Shown: positions 27,460 to 36,855 of the stretch, piece by piece
How the letters are laid out: each line of letters opens with the position of its first letter
Position numbering within the stretch: the first letter of the stretch is position 1
Assembly: GCA_963812475.1 (NCBI GenBank)
Contig: CAWEVI010000031.1
Span: 1-64,000, forward strand
Length of the DNA stretch: 64,000 nucleotides
Direction of reading: 5' to 3'
From: JAMXLO01 sp963812475
GTDB lineage: Bacteria; Pseudomonadota; Alphaproteobacteria; Acetobacterales; Acetobacteraceae
Notes under the pieces: generated by a model
What the model saw: only the letters and a program-made list of their open reading frames with translations
Told to the model about the DNA's origin: nothing
Databases searched by the model: none
Translations under genes and position numbers: made by a program

Positions 27460-28704
27460 ATGTCTTCCAACAATGGCGGACCGAGTCCGTGGGGATCGCC
27501 GGGCGGCGGCTCGGGGGGGAACGACGGCGGTAGAGGACAGCGTCCGCCGCCGGGCGGTGGCGGGCCGTGGGGCGGCGGCCCGGGTGGGCCGTTCGGTGGA
27601 CGCCCAGGCGGCCCAGGTGGAATGGGACCTCTGCCCGACCTCGACCAGCTCATCGCCAGGCTGCAGGCCTACGTTCGCTCCCTGCTTGGCGGCGGCCCGA
27701 GGGGGCGCTTCACCGGCGGCCGCGGACTCGCCCTGATCGCCATCGGCGTCGCGGCATTGTGGCTGGCCAGCGGCATCTATCGCGTGCAGCCGGACGAGCA
27801 GGGCGTGGTATTGCGCTTCGGCGCGTTCAACCGGATGACGCTGCCGGGTCTCAATTATCATCTGCCATGGCCGATCGAGCGGGTCGAGACGCCGGCCGTC
27901 ACGCGGATCAACCGCATAGAGATCGGCTACCGCTCCGCCGGGGGCGCCCGCATCGAGACTGACAACCAGGGCGGTCGGACCGTCCTGGAAGAGAGCCTGA
28001 TGCTTACCGGCGACGAGAACATCATCGACATCAACTTCGCCGTGTTCTGGCGGATCAACGACGCGGTCGGCTATCTGTTCAATACCCGCAATCCGCCGCT
28101 CATCATCAAGGCGGTGGCGGAGAGCGTGATGCGCGAGGTGATCGGTCGCACGCCGATCCAGCCTGCACTGACTGAACTGCGTGCGCAGATCGAGACCGAC
28201 GTGCTGCGCCAGACACAGCAGATCCTCAACAACTACAAGACCGGGGTCGAGATAACCCAGGTGCAGCTGCAGAAGGTCGATCCGCCGGCCGAGGTGGTGG
28301 AGAGCTTCCTGGACGTGCAGCGCGCCAACACCGATGCGGAACGCTTACGCAACGAAGCCGAGGCCTATCATAACGACATCGTGCCGCGCGCGCGTGGCGA
28401 TGCCGCGCGCATTGTCGCGGAGGGTCAGGGGGCGCGGCAGGCATCGATCGCCCAGGCCACCGGCCAGACGCAGCGCTTCCTCTCGGTGCTGGCAGCGTAT
28501 CAGGCCGCGCGGGAAGTGACCCTGCGGCGTATGTACCTCGAGACGATGCAGGACATTCTGACGCATTCCCCGTCGCTGGTGGTGGATGACAAGCTCAAGG
28601 GCCTGGTGCCGTTCCTGCCGCTCAGCCCGCCCAATCCGGCTTCACCGATTCCAGCCATTCCGCCGGCTCCAAACACGGCGGCTCAGCAGGGAGCGCCACG
28701 ATGA
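27460..28704 (+). CDS. hflK: HflK, SPFH-domain subunit of the FtsH modulator complex
   Basis: 414 residues from ATG at 27460, with AGGAAC upstream. The N-terminus is a long Gly/Pro-rich cytoplasmic tail, followed by one membrane helix (LALIAIGVAALWLASGIY) and the SPFH domain with FNRMTLPGLNYHLPWPIE. HflK and HflC form a cage around FtsH in the inner membrane and control its proteolysis. Stop and hflC start overlap (ATGA, 28701-28704). Layout hflK-hflC-degP is typical of alphaproteobacteria. Confidence 0.95.
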   Translation: MSSNNGGPSPWGSPGGGSGGNDGGRGQRPPPGGGGPWGGGPGGPFGGRPGGPGGMGPLPDLDQLIARLQAYVRSLLGGGPRGRFTGGRGLALIAIGVAALWLASGIYRVQPDEQGVVLRFGAFNRMTLPGLNYHLPWPIERVETPAVTRINRIEIGYRSAGGARIETDNQGGRTVLEESLMLTGDENIIDINFAVFWRINDAVGYLFNTRNPPLIIKAVAESVMREVIGRTPIQPALTELRAQIETDVLRQTQQILNNYKTGVEITQVQLQKVDPPAEVVESFLDVQRANTDAERLRNEAEAYHNDIVPRARGDAARIVAEGQGARQASIAQATGQTQRFLSVLAAYQAAREVTLRRMYLETMQDILTHSPSLVVDDKLKGLVPFLPLSPPNPASPIPAIPPAPNTAAQQGAPR

Positions 28705-29580
28705 GCCGCACCGTGATCGCGATTATTGCCGCGTTGGTCGTGGCCTTCGTGCTGGTGGAGGCCTCGCTGTTCCAGGTCGATCAGACCGAACAAGTCCTGA
28801 TCACTCAGTTTGGCGACCCGATCAGGGTGATCCGGCAACCAGGGCTGCATGCCAAGACGCCCTTCGTCCAGACCGTGATCAGCTTCGACAAGCGGCTGCT
28901 CAACCTGGAACTGCCGGGCGAGCAGGTGATCCTGGGCGACCAGCGACGGCTGGTGGTCGATAGCTTCACGCTGTTCCGCATCAGCGATCCATTGCTCTAT
29001 TATCAATCGGTTGGCACGGTGGAGGATGGCATCCGCGGTCGGCTGAATTCCATCGTCTCGGCGTCGCTGCGCCGGGTCCTGGCCAACAACAAGCTGCTGG
29101 ATGTGCTGTCGGCCAGGCGCGACCAGATCATGGCGACCATCCGTGACCAGGTGAACGTGGAAATGAAGGGCTTCGGCGTTTCGATCGAAGATGTCCGGAT
29201 CCGCCGCGCCGACCTGCCGGACGAGAACACGAAGGCAATTCTCTCGCGCATGCAGTCGGAACGCCAGCGCGTGGCTGCGCAGGCGCGGGCTGAAGGGGCG
29301 GAGGCGGCGCAGCGCATCCGGGCCGATGCCGAACGCGAGCGGACGGTGCTGCTGGCAGAGGCGCGTGCGACAGCGGACAAGCTGCGTGGCGAAGGCGAGG
29401 CGGATGCCAGTCGCACCTACGCAAAAGCGTACAGACCAGGATCCGGGGTTCTTCTCCGTCTGGCGCACCCTGCAGGCCTATCGGGAGGCGTTCGGGACAG
29501 GCAACTCTCGCCTGATTCTCACCCCCGACAACGAATTCCTGCGCTATCTTCAATCGCTACCCGCGCCGGGTGGCCAGTAG
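28701..29580 (+). pseudogene. hflC: HflC, frameshifted near its C-terminus
   Basis: The first 244 residues are a normal HflC: membrane helix (VIAIIAALVVAFVLVEASLF), SPFH domain and coiled-coil with RGEGEADASRTYAKAY. At about 29433-29436 the frame is lost; the expected ending QDPGFFSVWRTLQAYREAF to NEFLRYLQSLPAPGG continues in another frame and stops at 29580, 63 bases before degP. Without correction the reading continues to 30128, deep into degP, which is not credible. One extra or two missing bases explain it. HflC is rarely dispensable together with HflK, so a sequence error is quite possible; the true gene may be intact. Confidence 0.88.
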
Positions 29581-29643
29581 GCCAGTTGCCAGCCGCCTCG
29601 AGCCGGACCATATGCGGCGAAGCCGCCAGGGGAAAACTCGACC

Positions 29644-31185
29644 ATGCGTTTGTTCCTTCGCCAATCCGCTCGAGCCGCCACGGTTGCTTTTGCCGTGGCC
29701 ATCGCCGCGCCGCTTGCCGGTGGTGCTCCGAGCATGTCGGCCTACGCCAGGTCGGCGCCGGACAGCTTCGCGGACCTGGCAGCGAAACTCCTGCCGGCCG
29801 TCGTCAACATCTCTTCCACGCAGGCCGTGCAGGCGCGCGCCGGCACACCGGGCGCCGGGCCGGAGATACCGCTGTTTCCCCCCGGTTCGCCGTTCGAGCA
29901 GTTCTTCAAGGACTTCCTCAACAGGAACCGTCCGGGCCAGGGTGGGCATGGCGGGGACTCTCAACCGCCGCCATCCGACCGGCGAATGCAGAGCCTTGGC
30001 TCCGGCTTCATCATCGACCCCTCGGGAATCGTGGTCACCAACAACCACGTGATCGACGGCGCAGACGAGATCACCGTGACTTTGCAGGACAATACCTCCC
30101 TGAAGGCCAAGGTGCTGGGACGGGATGAGACCGGCGACATCGCCCTGCTGCAGGTGAAGCCCGACAAGCCGCTCACGGCGGTGGATTTCGGCGATTCGGA
30201 CGCCGAGCGGGTCGGTGACTGGGTGCTGGCGATCGGCAACCCGTTCGGCCTCGGCGGCACCGTGACGGCGGGCATCGTGTCGGCGCGCGGCCGCGACATC
30301 CGCCAGGGGCCATACGACGACTTCATCCAGACCGATGCCGCGATCAACCGCGGCAACTCCGGCGGTCCACTGTTCAACATGGACGGCCAGGTGATCGGCA
30401 TGAACACCGCGATCTACTCGCCGTCGGGCGGATCGATCGGCATCGGTTTCTCGATTCCGGCCAACATGGTCAAGGCGGTCGTGGCGCAGCTGAAGGACTT
30501 CGGCCATCCGCGCCGCGGTTGGCTCGGCGTGCGCATCCAGCAGGTGACACCCGACATTGCCGAAAGCCTCGGCCTGCACGATGCCTCGGGGGCAATGGTG
30601 GCTGGGGTGAATGACGACGGCCCGGCTGACAAGGCGAAGATCCGCAACGGCGACATCATCCTGAAGTTCAACAACCAGGACGTGAAGGAGATGCGCTCGC
30701 TGCCGCGCATCGTGGCAGATTCCGAGGTGGGCAAGTCCGTGCCAGTGGTGCTGTGGCGCGACGGCAAGGAAGTGACGGTGCAGGCCACGCTCGCGGAAAA
30801 GCCCGACGATCAACAGGTCGCCGCAGCGACCCCAGGGGACAAGACACCGGTTCAGAAGCCGACGGAGATCTCAGGGCTTGGCATCAAGCTGGCGCCGATA
30901 ACCCAGGAGATGAAGGATAAATTCTCGCTGGGTGCGGACCAGAAGGGCGTGGTGATCACCGATGTCGCGCCGAACAGCTCCGCGGCCGAACGTGGGCTGA
31001 AGGCGGGCGATGTGATCGTCGAGGTGCAGCAGGGCGAGGTCGGATCGCCGGCTGATGTGCAGCAGAAGGTGGAGAACGTGCGCAAGGAAAGTCGCAAGTC
31101 CGTACTCATGCTGATCCAGCGGCAGGACGGCCTGCAATGGGTGCCGCTGTCGCTGTCCGGCGACAAGGACAAGCAGCCGGGCTAA
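29644..31185 (+). CDS. degP: DegP/HtrA-type periplasmic serine protease Do
   Basis: 513 residues with a signal peptide in the first 35. The trypsin-like triad is His135 (NNHVIDGAD), Asp165 (TGDIALL) and Ser239 (RGNSGGPLF). Two PDZ domains follow (about 275-370 and 400-500). The protein degrades or holds misfolded envelope proteins. It is downstream of hflK and hflC, giving an envelope quality-control operon. Its last four bases overlap the end of the convergent carbamoyltransferase gene. Confidence 0.96.
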   Translation: MRLFLRQSARAATVAFAVAIAAPLAGGAPSMSAYARSAPDSFADLAAKLLPAVVNISSTQAVQARAGTPGAGPEIPLFPPGSPFEQFFKDFLNRNRPGQGGHGGDSQPPPSDRRMQSLGSGFIIDPSGIVVTNNHVIDGADEITVTLQDNTSLKAKVLGRDETGDIALLQVKPDKPLTAVDFGDSDAERVGDWVLAIGNPFGLGGTVTAGIVSARGRDIRQGPYDDFIQTDAAINRGNSGGPLFNMDGQVIGMNTAIYSPSGGSIGIGFSIPANMVKAVVAQLKDFGHPRRGWLGVRIQQVTPDIAESLGLHDASGAMVAGVNDDGPADKAKIRNGDIILKFNNQDVKEMRSLPRIVADSEVGKSVPVVLWRDGKEVTVQATLAEKPDDQQVAAATPGDKTPVQKPTEISGLGIKLAPITQEMKDKFSLGADQKGVVITDVAPNSSAAERGLKAGDVIVEVQQGEVGSPADVQQKVENVRKESRKSVLMLIQRQDGLQWVPLSLSGDKDKQPG

Positions 31186-33350
31186 GGCTCCTTGATACCC
31201 TCTCCCGCGAAAGCGGGAGAGGGCTGAATCGAACTCCGCCATTCCCGCATCCACTCACCGAGCCGTAGCCCAGCATCCTTGGGCGGGATCTCGACTGTGT
31301 GCCACGCCAGCCAGGCATCGCCCTCCTCGCCGATCAGCAGCACACCGTCCATCGCCTTCGACCGGCGCAGCGTCTCCAGGGCCTGTTGCGGCGTCTGCGC
31401 GATCGGCCCGGCCACATTAAGCGACGTATTGACCGACACCTCGACGCCACAGCGCCGTCCCATAGCCCTGAGATACGCGTGGGTGAAAGGATCGGTAGCC
31501 TCACGAACGATCTGGATGCGGCTTGTGCCATCCCGGTGGATCACCGCCGGGATGTGGCGGGCGCTGTCCGGTCGAGCGCGCACCGTCAGCGTCATGTAGT
31601 TGTAGGCGTTATAGTTGTCGTCCGCGGCACCGTCCTGCAGCTCGAACCAGCGATGTGCGGCTTCGAGCGTGAGCATCGGCGCCAACGGACGGAACGGCTC
31701 GCGAAATTTCACCAGCCGGTTGATCGTTTCCAGCGTCCTCGGATTGGTCGGATTGGCCAGGATCGAGCGATGCCCCAGCGCACGGGGGCCGATCTCGGCA
31801 ACGCCCTGGAACAGGCCCAGCACACCGTCGCGCGCGATGCACAGCGCCAGCAGATCGGCGATGCGTTCGCGGCCGGCGCGATCGGATGTGGTCCCCAGTT
31901 CCACCCAAGCGATCTCGTCAATTCTCCGGAGTGCCACCGCGATCGCGTCGCCGGACGGGGCGGCGCCGCCATAAAAGGCGTGGTGCAACCTGGCCCCGAA
32001 CGTCGCGCCGTTTGCCAGTGCGAATTGGTAAGCCGCGCCGGCCGCCACGCCTGCATCGCCCGACACCGGCGGCACCCAGACATGCAGGCCCTTGAAGTGG
32101 TCCATCAGCCGCATGTTGGCGATGGCGTTCAGTGCGGTACCGCCGGTCAGCACCAGCCGGTTGCTGCCGGTGGTGCGCATCAGGTGACCGATGATGTGGA
32201 ACAGTGCGTCCTCGAACACGAGCTGCGTGGCCGCGGCCTTGTCGAACCGCTGCTGCGAATCAAATGTCTCGCCTGCGGTGTCCATGCGCAACACCGAATC
32301 CGGATTCCACATGGCCTCAAGTGGGATCGGTGGACCCAGGACCTCCAGCAGCGCAGCCGTGTAGGGACGGATCTGCAGGCTGCGCGGCCAATTGGCCAAG
32401 GCACGGTTGAGCCGCACGCTGCCACCGCAGTCGAAATGAAACAGCGCGCGCAGTTGGCGATAGAACGGATTGGTCAGCCGTTCGCCATCGCCCCACGCCG
32501 TGGCGCCCATGTAGCGGCCTTCGCTGCTGAGGATCGTCCAGCCGCCCTGGGTCGAGCTGATCATGCTGTAGAAGCCACCCAGCGAATCAAAGATGTCGTG
32601 GTTGCGGTAAACCAGTCGGATCGTGTCGCCACGCGCGAGGTAGAGCGAGATCGCGCCGTCGTCGCCGATGCCGTCGAGCACGCTGATCATTACCGGCCGG
32701 TCGCAGCCGCTGAAAGGCGAGACCGCGTAGGAGAAGTACGCATGATTGCAGTGATGCCGCATGCCGATGATCGGCACGGCGTGGCTCATGCCGAGCTGCT
32801 GTCCGAGGCGCGTCGGTGACTTGAGCGCGCGCGTGATGTGCCGCGCGTTCATCGGAGCAAAGTTCGCCGGATCCAAAAGGACGCGACTGTCCGGCAGTTC
32901 CTCGGCGATGCTGCGCAGCAATGTCGCAGCCAGGGATATATAATCCCAACCTGCAACGAAGGCGTGAATCTGGCTGGCGTCGATACCACGCGAGGCCATT
33001 GTCCTCAGCAGGGTATCAAGGCTTTGCTCGGGAAAGGCGGTGCAATGCCTGATGCCGCTGTAGCGCTCCTCCTCGTTATTGCAGATCAGCCGCACGCCAT
33101 CGTCTCGCGAAGCTTCAATCAGCGCGACGCCGGTGTCATGGCCCGCAGGCCCGATTCCGACGAGGTAGATGCGCTCGCCGCGGCGTAGTTTTTTGGTGAA
33201 GGCATAGCCGCGCCCGCGCGCGAATGCGCTGTCCGGCGCATGAAACCCGTGGCGTGCCGCATAGGCGGTCAGCAGCGGTCGGCTGACGCGTTCAGCCAGC
33301 GCACCCAGCCAGGGATGCGTTGCACCGTAGCGGCCGAAGCTGGTGGCCAT
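31182..33350 (-). CDS. Carbamoyltransferase of the NodU/CmcH family
   Basis: 722 residues. After a 60-residue leader the ASKHA-type N-terminal domain begins (YLVGIGPAGHDTGVALIE) with CNNEEERYSGIRH, MRHHCNHAYFSY and LDGIGDDGAISLY, and VLTGGTALNAIANM supplies the ATP motif; the C-terminal domain has GPRALGHRSILANP and VNTSLNVAGPI. The family transfers carbamoyl from carbamoyl phosphate, via carbamoyl adenylate, to a hydroxyl on a sugar or antibiotic. The start overlaps the stop of serB by one base (TGATG). The last residues (QPSPAFAGEGIKEP) come from a palindromic repeat. Acceptor unknown. Confidence 0.9.
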   Translation of the reverse strand: MATSFGRYGATHPWLGALAERVSRPLLTAYAARHGFHAPDSAFARGRGYAFTKKLRRGERIYLVGIGPAGHDTGVALIEASRDDGVRLICNNEEERYSGIRHCTAFPEQSLDTLLRTMASRGIDASQIHAFVAGWDYISLAATLLRSIAEELPDSRVLLDPANFAPMNARHITRALKSPTRLGQQLGMSHAVPIIGMRHHCNHAYFSYAVSPFSGCDRPVMISVLDGIGDDGAISLYLARGDTIRLVYRNHDIFDSLGGFYSMISSTQGGWTILSSEGRYMGATAWGDGERLTNPFYRQLRALFHFDCGGSVRLNRALANWPRSLQIRPYTAALLEVLGPPIPLEAMWNPDSVLRMDTAGETFDSQQRFDKAAATQLVFEDALFHIIGHLMRTTGSNRLVLTGGTALNAIANMRLMDHFKGLHVWVPPVSGDAGVAAGAAYQFALANGATFGARLHHAFYGGAAPSGDAIAVALRRIDEIAWVELGTTSDRAGRERIADLLALCIARDGVLGLFQGVAEIGPRALGHRSILANPTNPRTLETINRLVKFREPFRPLAPMLTLEAAHRWFELQDGAADDNYNAYNYMTLTVRARPDSARHIPAVIHRDGTSRIQIVREATDPFTHAYLRAMGRRCGVEVSVNTSLNVAGPIAQTPQQALETLRRSKAMDGVLLIGEEGDAWLAWHTVEIPPKDAGLRLGEWMREWRSSIQPSPAFAGEGIKEP
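31198..31223. repeat. GC-rich palindromic repeat (family A), perfect 11-bp stem with GAAA loop
   Basis: CCCTCTCCCGC (198-208), loop GAAA, GCGGGAGAGGG (213-223). It lies at the meeting point of convergent degP and the carbamoyltransferase, and is translated as the C-terminal tail of the latter. It could act as a two-way terminator although no T-run follows. Confidence 0.8.
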
Positions 33351-34222
33351 CAGCCGATTATTTCCTCTCGCTTGTAACCCTGCGCGAACAGCAACGCACG
33401 CAGGTTCGCGTGGTCGACCCGTACGCGCGCTTCTGCCGCCACGATCGGTTTCGCGCGGAACGCGACGCCCAAACCGGCGGCGCGGATCATGTCAAGGTCG
33501 TTGGCGCCATCTCCGACCGCCAACGTGGCCGACATCGGCAACCCACGCTCCCCCGCGAGTCGCGTCAGCGTCTCCAGTTTTGTGTCGCGATCCAGGATCG
33601 GTTCGGCGACACGACCGATCAGCGCGGCGCCGTCGTCAAGCAGCACGTTGGAGCGGTGCATGTCGAACCCGACCAGCGCGGCGACACGTTCAGTAAAGAA
33701 TGTGAAGCCGCCCGACACCAGCGCGGTGTAAGCCCCGTGGGCACGCATCGTGGCTATCAGTTCGACTGCGCCTTCAGTGAGACGCACGCGTTGCCAGGTC
33801 TTGTCCAAAGCGTCCAACGGCAGCCCACGCAGCATCGCTACCCGCTCGCGCAACGCCGCCTTGAAATCCAGCTCGCCGTTCATCGCGCGCGCCGTGATGG
33901 CGGAGATGCGTTCCTTCAGACCGGCGTACTCGGCCAGTTCGTCGAGCGTCTCACCAGTGACGACGGTGCTATCCATGTCGGCAATCAACAGCGCCTTGCG
34001 GCGTCCATCCACCGATGTGGCGATGGCGTCTATCGCCGCGCCGTCCAGCGCCGCGTGCACGGCGTCCATGTCGGGGATCGCGGCGAGGCGAAAGTCGGCG
34101 GCCTCACCGGGTGACAGGATGACCGGGTCACTGCCGCCGACCACGTTGCGCACGCGGGTAATCATCGCGGGCGTCAACGACGTGGCGGCAAGGTTTGCGA
34201 CGAGGGTGAGAGCGTGGTGCAT
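33350..34222 (-). CDS. serB: Phosphoserine phosphatase
   Basis: 290 residues. HAD-superfamily motifs are complete: motif I ADMDSTVV with the nucleophile Asp82 and Asp84, motif II SGGFTFF, and motif III/IV GDGANDLDMI. The N-terminal 75 residues are the ACT-like/regulatory section found in proteobacterial SerB. It hydrolyses phosphoserine to serine, the last step of serine synthesis. Translation is probably coupled to the following carbamoyltransferase through TGATG. Confidence 0.95.
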   Translation of the reverse strand: MHHALTLVANLAATSLTPAMITRVRNVVGGSDPVILSPGEAADFRLAAIPDMDAVHAALDGAAIDAIATSVDGRRKALLIADMDSTVVTGETLDELAEYAGLKERISAITARAMNGELDFKAALRERVAMLRGLPLDALDKTWQRVRLTEGAVELIATMRAHGAYTALVSGGFTFFTERVAALVGFDMHRSNVLLDDGAALIGRVAEPILDRDTKLETLTRLAGERGLPMSATLAVGDGANDLDMIRAAGLGVAFRAKPIVAAEARVRVDHANLRALLFAQGYKREEIIG

Positions 34223-34877
34223 CGCTTTACGTGGTCAAAGCTCTGATTAGATGTCGATGTTCGCAAGATCGCCGCCCTTGAACGGTAGAATCCCAACATC
34301 AAGACTGACGACATTGGCCATAATGACGCATCGTAGATTGCATGCAATCGCTAGCACGCCGCCACGGTCCATCGAGCGTCATTTTTGCCCGCGGGCGTGT
34401 TCCGCGAGGTGAGGAAGCCGTGATCGCTTAGAGGTCGATAGCGTCTGCGGTGGCTTTGCTGTTCCTGCCACGGAGTTTGATCCGCGCCGCTCAAAAGCTC
34501 GCCCCTTCGAAGGCCGTGGGGCTGTTGCCCCCGGCGACGGAGCACCGGGCGATGGTGGTCGCCTGCCTGGACAACGTTCCAGTTGGGAGCAGTACCTCGC
34601 GTATGGTTGCGGCGAACGGCCGAACAGTGTGCTCTTCGTGCAACTCCGTGTCCGCTTGATTACTTGCAGTGGTCCGGTCCGCGCTTGCCTGACCGAAGTG
34701 GCCGCGCCTACCCTGCCATCGCGATGGCCACCCCGACGGCCATCCAGAGGATGTCCGGGCGGGCTCTTTCGTCGTCGGCAAAATGTTCCGGGAGGTGATG
34801 CGCTACGGTGCGACCCCCACTGCATTTGTCGTCGACACCCGGTCAGGAGGCTTTTTTTTGCAAGGGGAGGCGTTGCG
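34223..34877. other. Intergenic stretch, nothing recognised
   Basis: 655 bases upstream of both serB (minus) and the SMP-30 gene (plus). Several open frames cross it in both directions but none has recognisable sequence or a good start. A T9 run at about 34852-34860 precedes the ribosome-binding site AAGGGGAGG (34862-34870) of the SMP-30 gene. Could contain promoters in both directions and old coding remnants. Confidence 0.5.
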
Positions 34878-35816
34878 ATGTCTGGTGACGGTCGCGCCCG
34901 ATTGTCCGCTCGAATTGAACAGCTGGCGCCGGAGTTGGAGAAGATCATCTCGGTGTCCGAGCCGATCCGGCATCTGGCCGATGGTTTCGGCGGACCGCAA
35001 GGCCCGGCGGAAGGACCGGTCTGGTGGAAGGAAGGCCGCTACCTGCTGTTCAGTGACATCCACAACAACAAGCGTATGAAATACGTGCCAAACTCCGGCG
35101 TGTCGCTCTTCCATGAACCGACCAATCGCGCCAACGGGCTGACCCGGGACCTTCAGGGCAGGTTAATCGCGTGCGAACACGACAGCAGGCGCGTCACGCG
35201 GCAGGAACTCGACGGCAGCATCACTGTGGTCGCGAGCAGCTTCCAGGGGCGGCAGCTCAACCGGCCCAATGATGTCGTGGTGAAGTCCGACGGCTGCATC
35301 TACTTCACCGACCCGTGGACCAGTCCCGCACCGCCCGAGCAATGGGATCTGACGTTCTCGGGCGTGTACCGTGTCACCCCCGATCTGGGAACCATGACGC
35401 TGCTGATCGGCGACTTCGTGGTGCCCAATGGCCTCGCATTCTCGCCGGACGAAAGCGTGCTCTACATCAACGATTCACGCCGCGGACACATCCGGGCATT
35501 TGACCTCATGCCCAACGGCACGCTAGCGAAACAGACTGACCGCGTGTTTGCGGACTTGCGCGGCGATGCGCCCGGGGTTCCCGACGGCATGAAGGTGGAC
35601 ACTGCTGGGAATGTCTATTGCGGCGGAGCCGGGGGTATATGGATCATCGATCCGACGGGGAAGAAGCTTGGCCGCATCGTGCACGGTGCGCCTGCCACCA
35701 CCAACGTAGGCTTCGGTGCCGATGACTGGAAAACCCTGTACTTTACCAGCCGGAATCATCTGGGCGCTGTCAATGTCAAAATTCCGGGCATTCCGGTGCC
35801 AGCACTGAAAGCATAG
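34878..35816 (+). CDS. SMP-30/gluconolactonase/LRE family protein
   Basis: 312 residues from ATG at 34878, chosen because AAGGGGAGG sits seven bases upstream. The six-bladed propeller signatures are present: GPAEGPVWWKEGRYLLFSD with the metal Glu, LNRPNDVVVKSDGCIYFTD (N-D pair) and PDGMKVDTAGNVY (Asp ligand). Such enzymes hydrolyse sugar lactones using one divalent metal. No signal peptide. It is upstream of an ABC importer of the LIV type on the same strand, with 169 bases between. Confidence 0.88.
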   Translation: MSGDGRARLSARIEQLAPELEKIISVSEPIRHLADGFGGPQGPAEGPVWWKEGRYLLFSDIHNNKRMKYVPNSGVSLFHEPTNRANGLTRDLQGRLIACEHDSRRVTRQELDGSITVVASSFQGRQLNRPNDVVVKSDGCIYFTDPWTSPAPPEQWDLTFSGVYRVTPDLGTMTLLIGDFVVPNGLAFSPDESVLYINDSRRGHIRAFDLMPNGTLAKQTDRVFADLRGDAPGVPDGMKVDTAGNVYCGGAGGIWIIDPTGKKLGRIVHGAPATTNVGFGADDWKTLYFTSRNHLGAVNVKIPGIPVPALKA

Positions 35817-35932
35817 TTAGGCGAGCATCGTCGCCTTTGCAGCCCGGAGCGACGCGCGACAGTCATTTTGGGTAGATTGCGGCAACCGGCCTTGTGCCGA
35901 CGCGCAAATGGTGCGTTGTTCCGTCTTCCGCG

Positions 35933-35970
35933 CTCCCTCTCCCGCCCAGCGGGGGAAGGCTGGGGAGGGA
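35933..35970. repeat. GC-rich palindromic repeat (family A)
   Basis: CTCCCTCTCCCGCCCAGCGG followed by GGGAAGGCTGGGGAGGGA, an inverted repeat between the lactonase and the permease gene, ending just before the AGGAG of livH. Confidence 0.65.
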
Positions 35971-35985
35971 TAAGCAGGAGAACCG

Positions 35986-36855
35986 ATGCTCGACATCGTA
36001 CTGTCCCAGGTAGCGAGCGGCCTCGTGCTGGGCGGCCTTTACGTACTGATCGCCATCGGACTCTCGATCATCTTCGGCCTCCTTGGCATTGTGAACTTCG
36101 CGCACGGCGTGTTCTTCACGCTGGGCGCGTATTTTGCGTTGACGCTGTATCAGACATTCGGTTGGCCAGCCGTCATCCTGGCACCGGTCATCGTCGGTGG
36201 CGTCGGCGTGGTCGCGGAGCGCGTGCTGATCCGCCGCCTCTACGACAAGGAGCCGTTGCTCAGCCTGATCGTTACATTCGCCCTCGCCTTGATGATCGAA
36301 GCGTCGGTCCGGTTGATCTGGGGCGGCATTGGCCAGCCGTTCAGCCCGCCCCCGTTCCTGTCCGGCTTCATGATCTGGGGTCCCATCCTGATCACCCGAT
36401 ACCGGCTCGCCGTGCTGCTCACGACCGCGGCGGTATTGGTCGGCCTGTGGACGTTCCTGACCTACACCAAGTTCGGCCGCATCCTGCGGGCCGGATCGCG
36501 TGATCCTGAGATGGTCGGACTGCTCGGCATCAATCTGCCGCGCGTGCTCATGTGGGTGTTTGGCCTTGGCTGCGGCATCTCCGGCATTGCGGGCGTGCTC
36601 GCCGCACCGCTTTGGACGGTGACGCCATCGATGGCCACCAACGCGATCATGCCCGCTTTCGTCGTCGTGGCGATCGGTGGCCTCGGCTCGTTCGCCGGCG
36701 CGGTGATCGCGGGACTGCTGGTCGGCGTGGTTATCGCGCTCACCATCCAGTTCAAACCCGAAGCGTCGGGTGCCGTGATGTACCTGTTCATGGCGGTGAT
36801 GCTGTTGCTTCGCCCTCGCGGTCTGCTCGGTGAACGCTGGGAGCGATTTGAATGA
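35986..36855 (+). CDS. livH: Branched-chain amino acid-type ABC transporter permease (LivH-like)
   Basis: 289 residues with AGGAG five to six bases before the ATG. The start QVASGLVLGGLYVLIAIGLS is the standard LivH N-terminus and about eight helices follow; GRILRAGSRDPEMVGLLGIN is the cytoplasmic coupling loop that contacts the ATPase. It pairs with the LivM part of the next gene to form the membrane channel. Stop and next start overlap (ATGA, 36852-36855). Confidence 0.93.
   Translation: MLDIVLSQVASGLVLGGLYVLIAIGLSIIFGLLGIVNFAHGVFFTLGAYFALTLYQTFGWPAVILAPVIVGGVGVVAERVLIRRLYDKEPLLSLIVTFALALMIEASVRLIWGGIGQPFSPPPFLSGFMIWGPILITRYRLAVLLTTAAVLVGLWTFLTYTKFGRILRAGSRDPEMVGLLGINLPRVLMWVFGLGCGISGIAGVLAAPLWTVTPSMATNAIMPAFVVVAIGGLGSFAGAVIAGLLVGVVIALTIQFKPEASGAVMYLFMAVMLLLRPRGLLGERWERFE

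Noticed and set aside
29580..30128. Continuation of the hflC frame into degP giving a 475-residue protein
   Set aside because: After the frameshift the sequence is not HflC-like and overlaps degP out of frame; the true end is in another frame at 29580.
34583..34877. Upstream extension of the SMP-30 gene to 34629
   Set aside because: The extra 83 residues are not lactonase-like, and a strong ribosome-binding site sits just before 34878.
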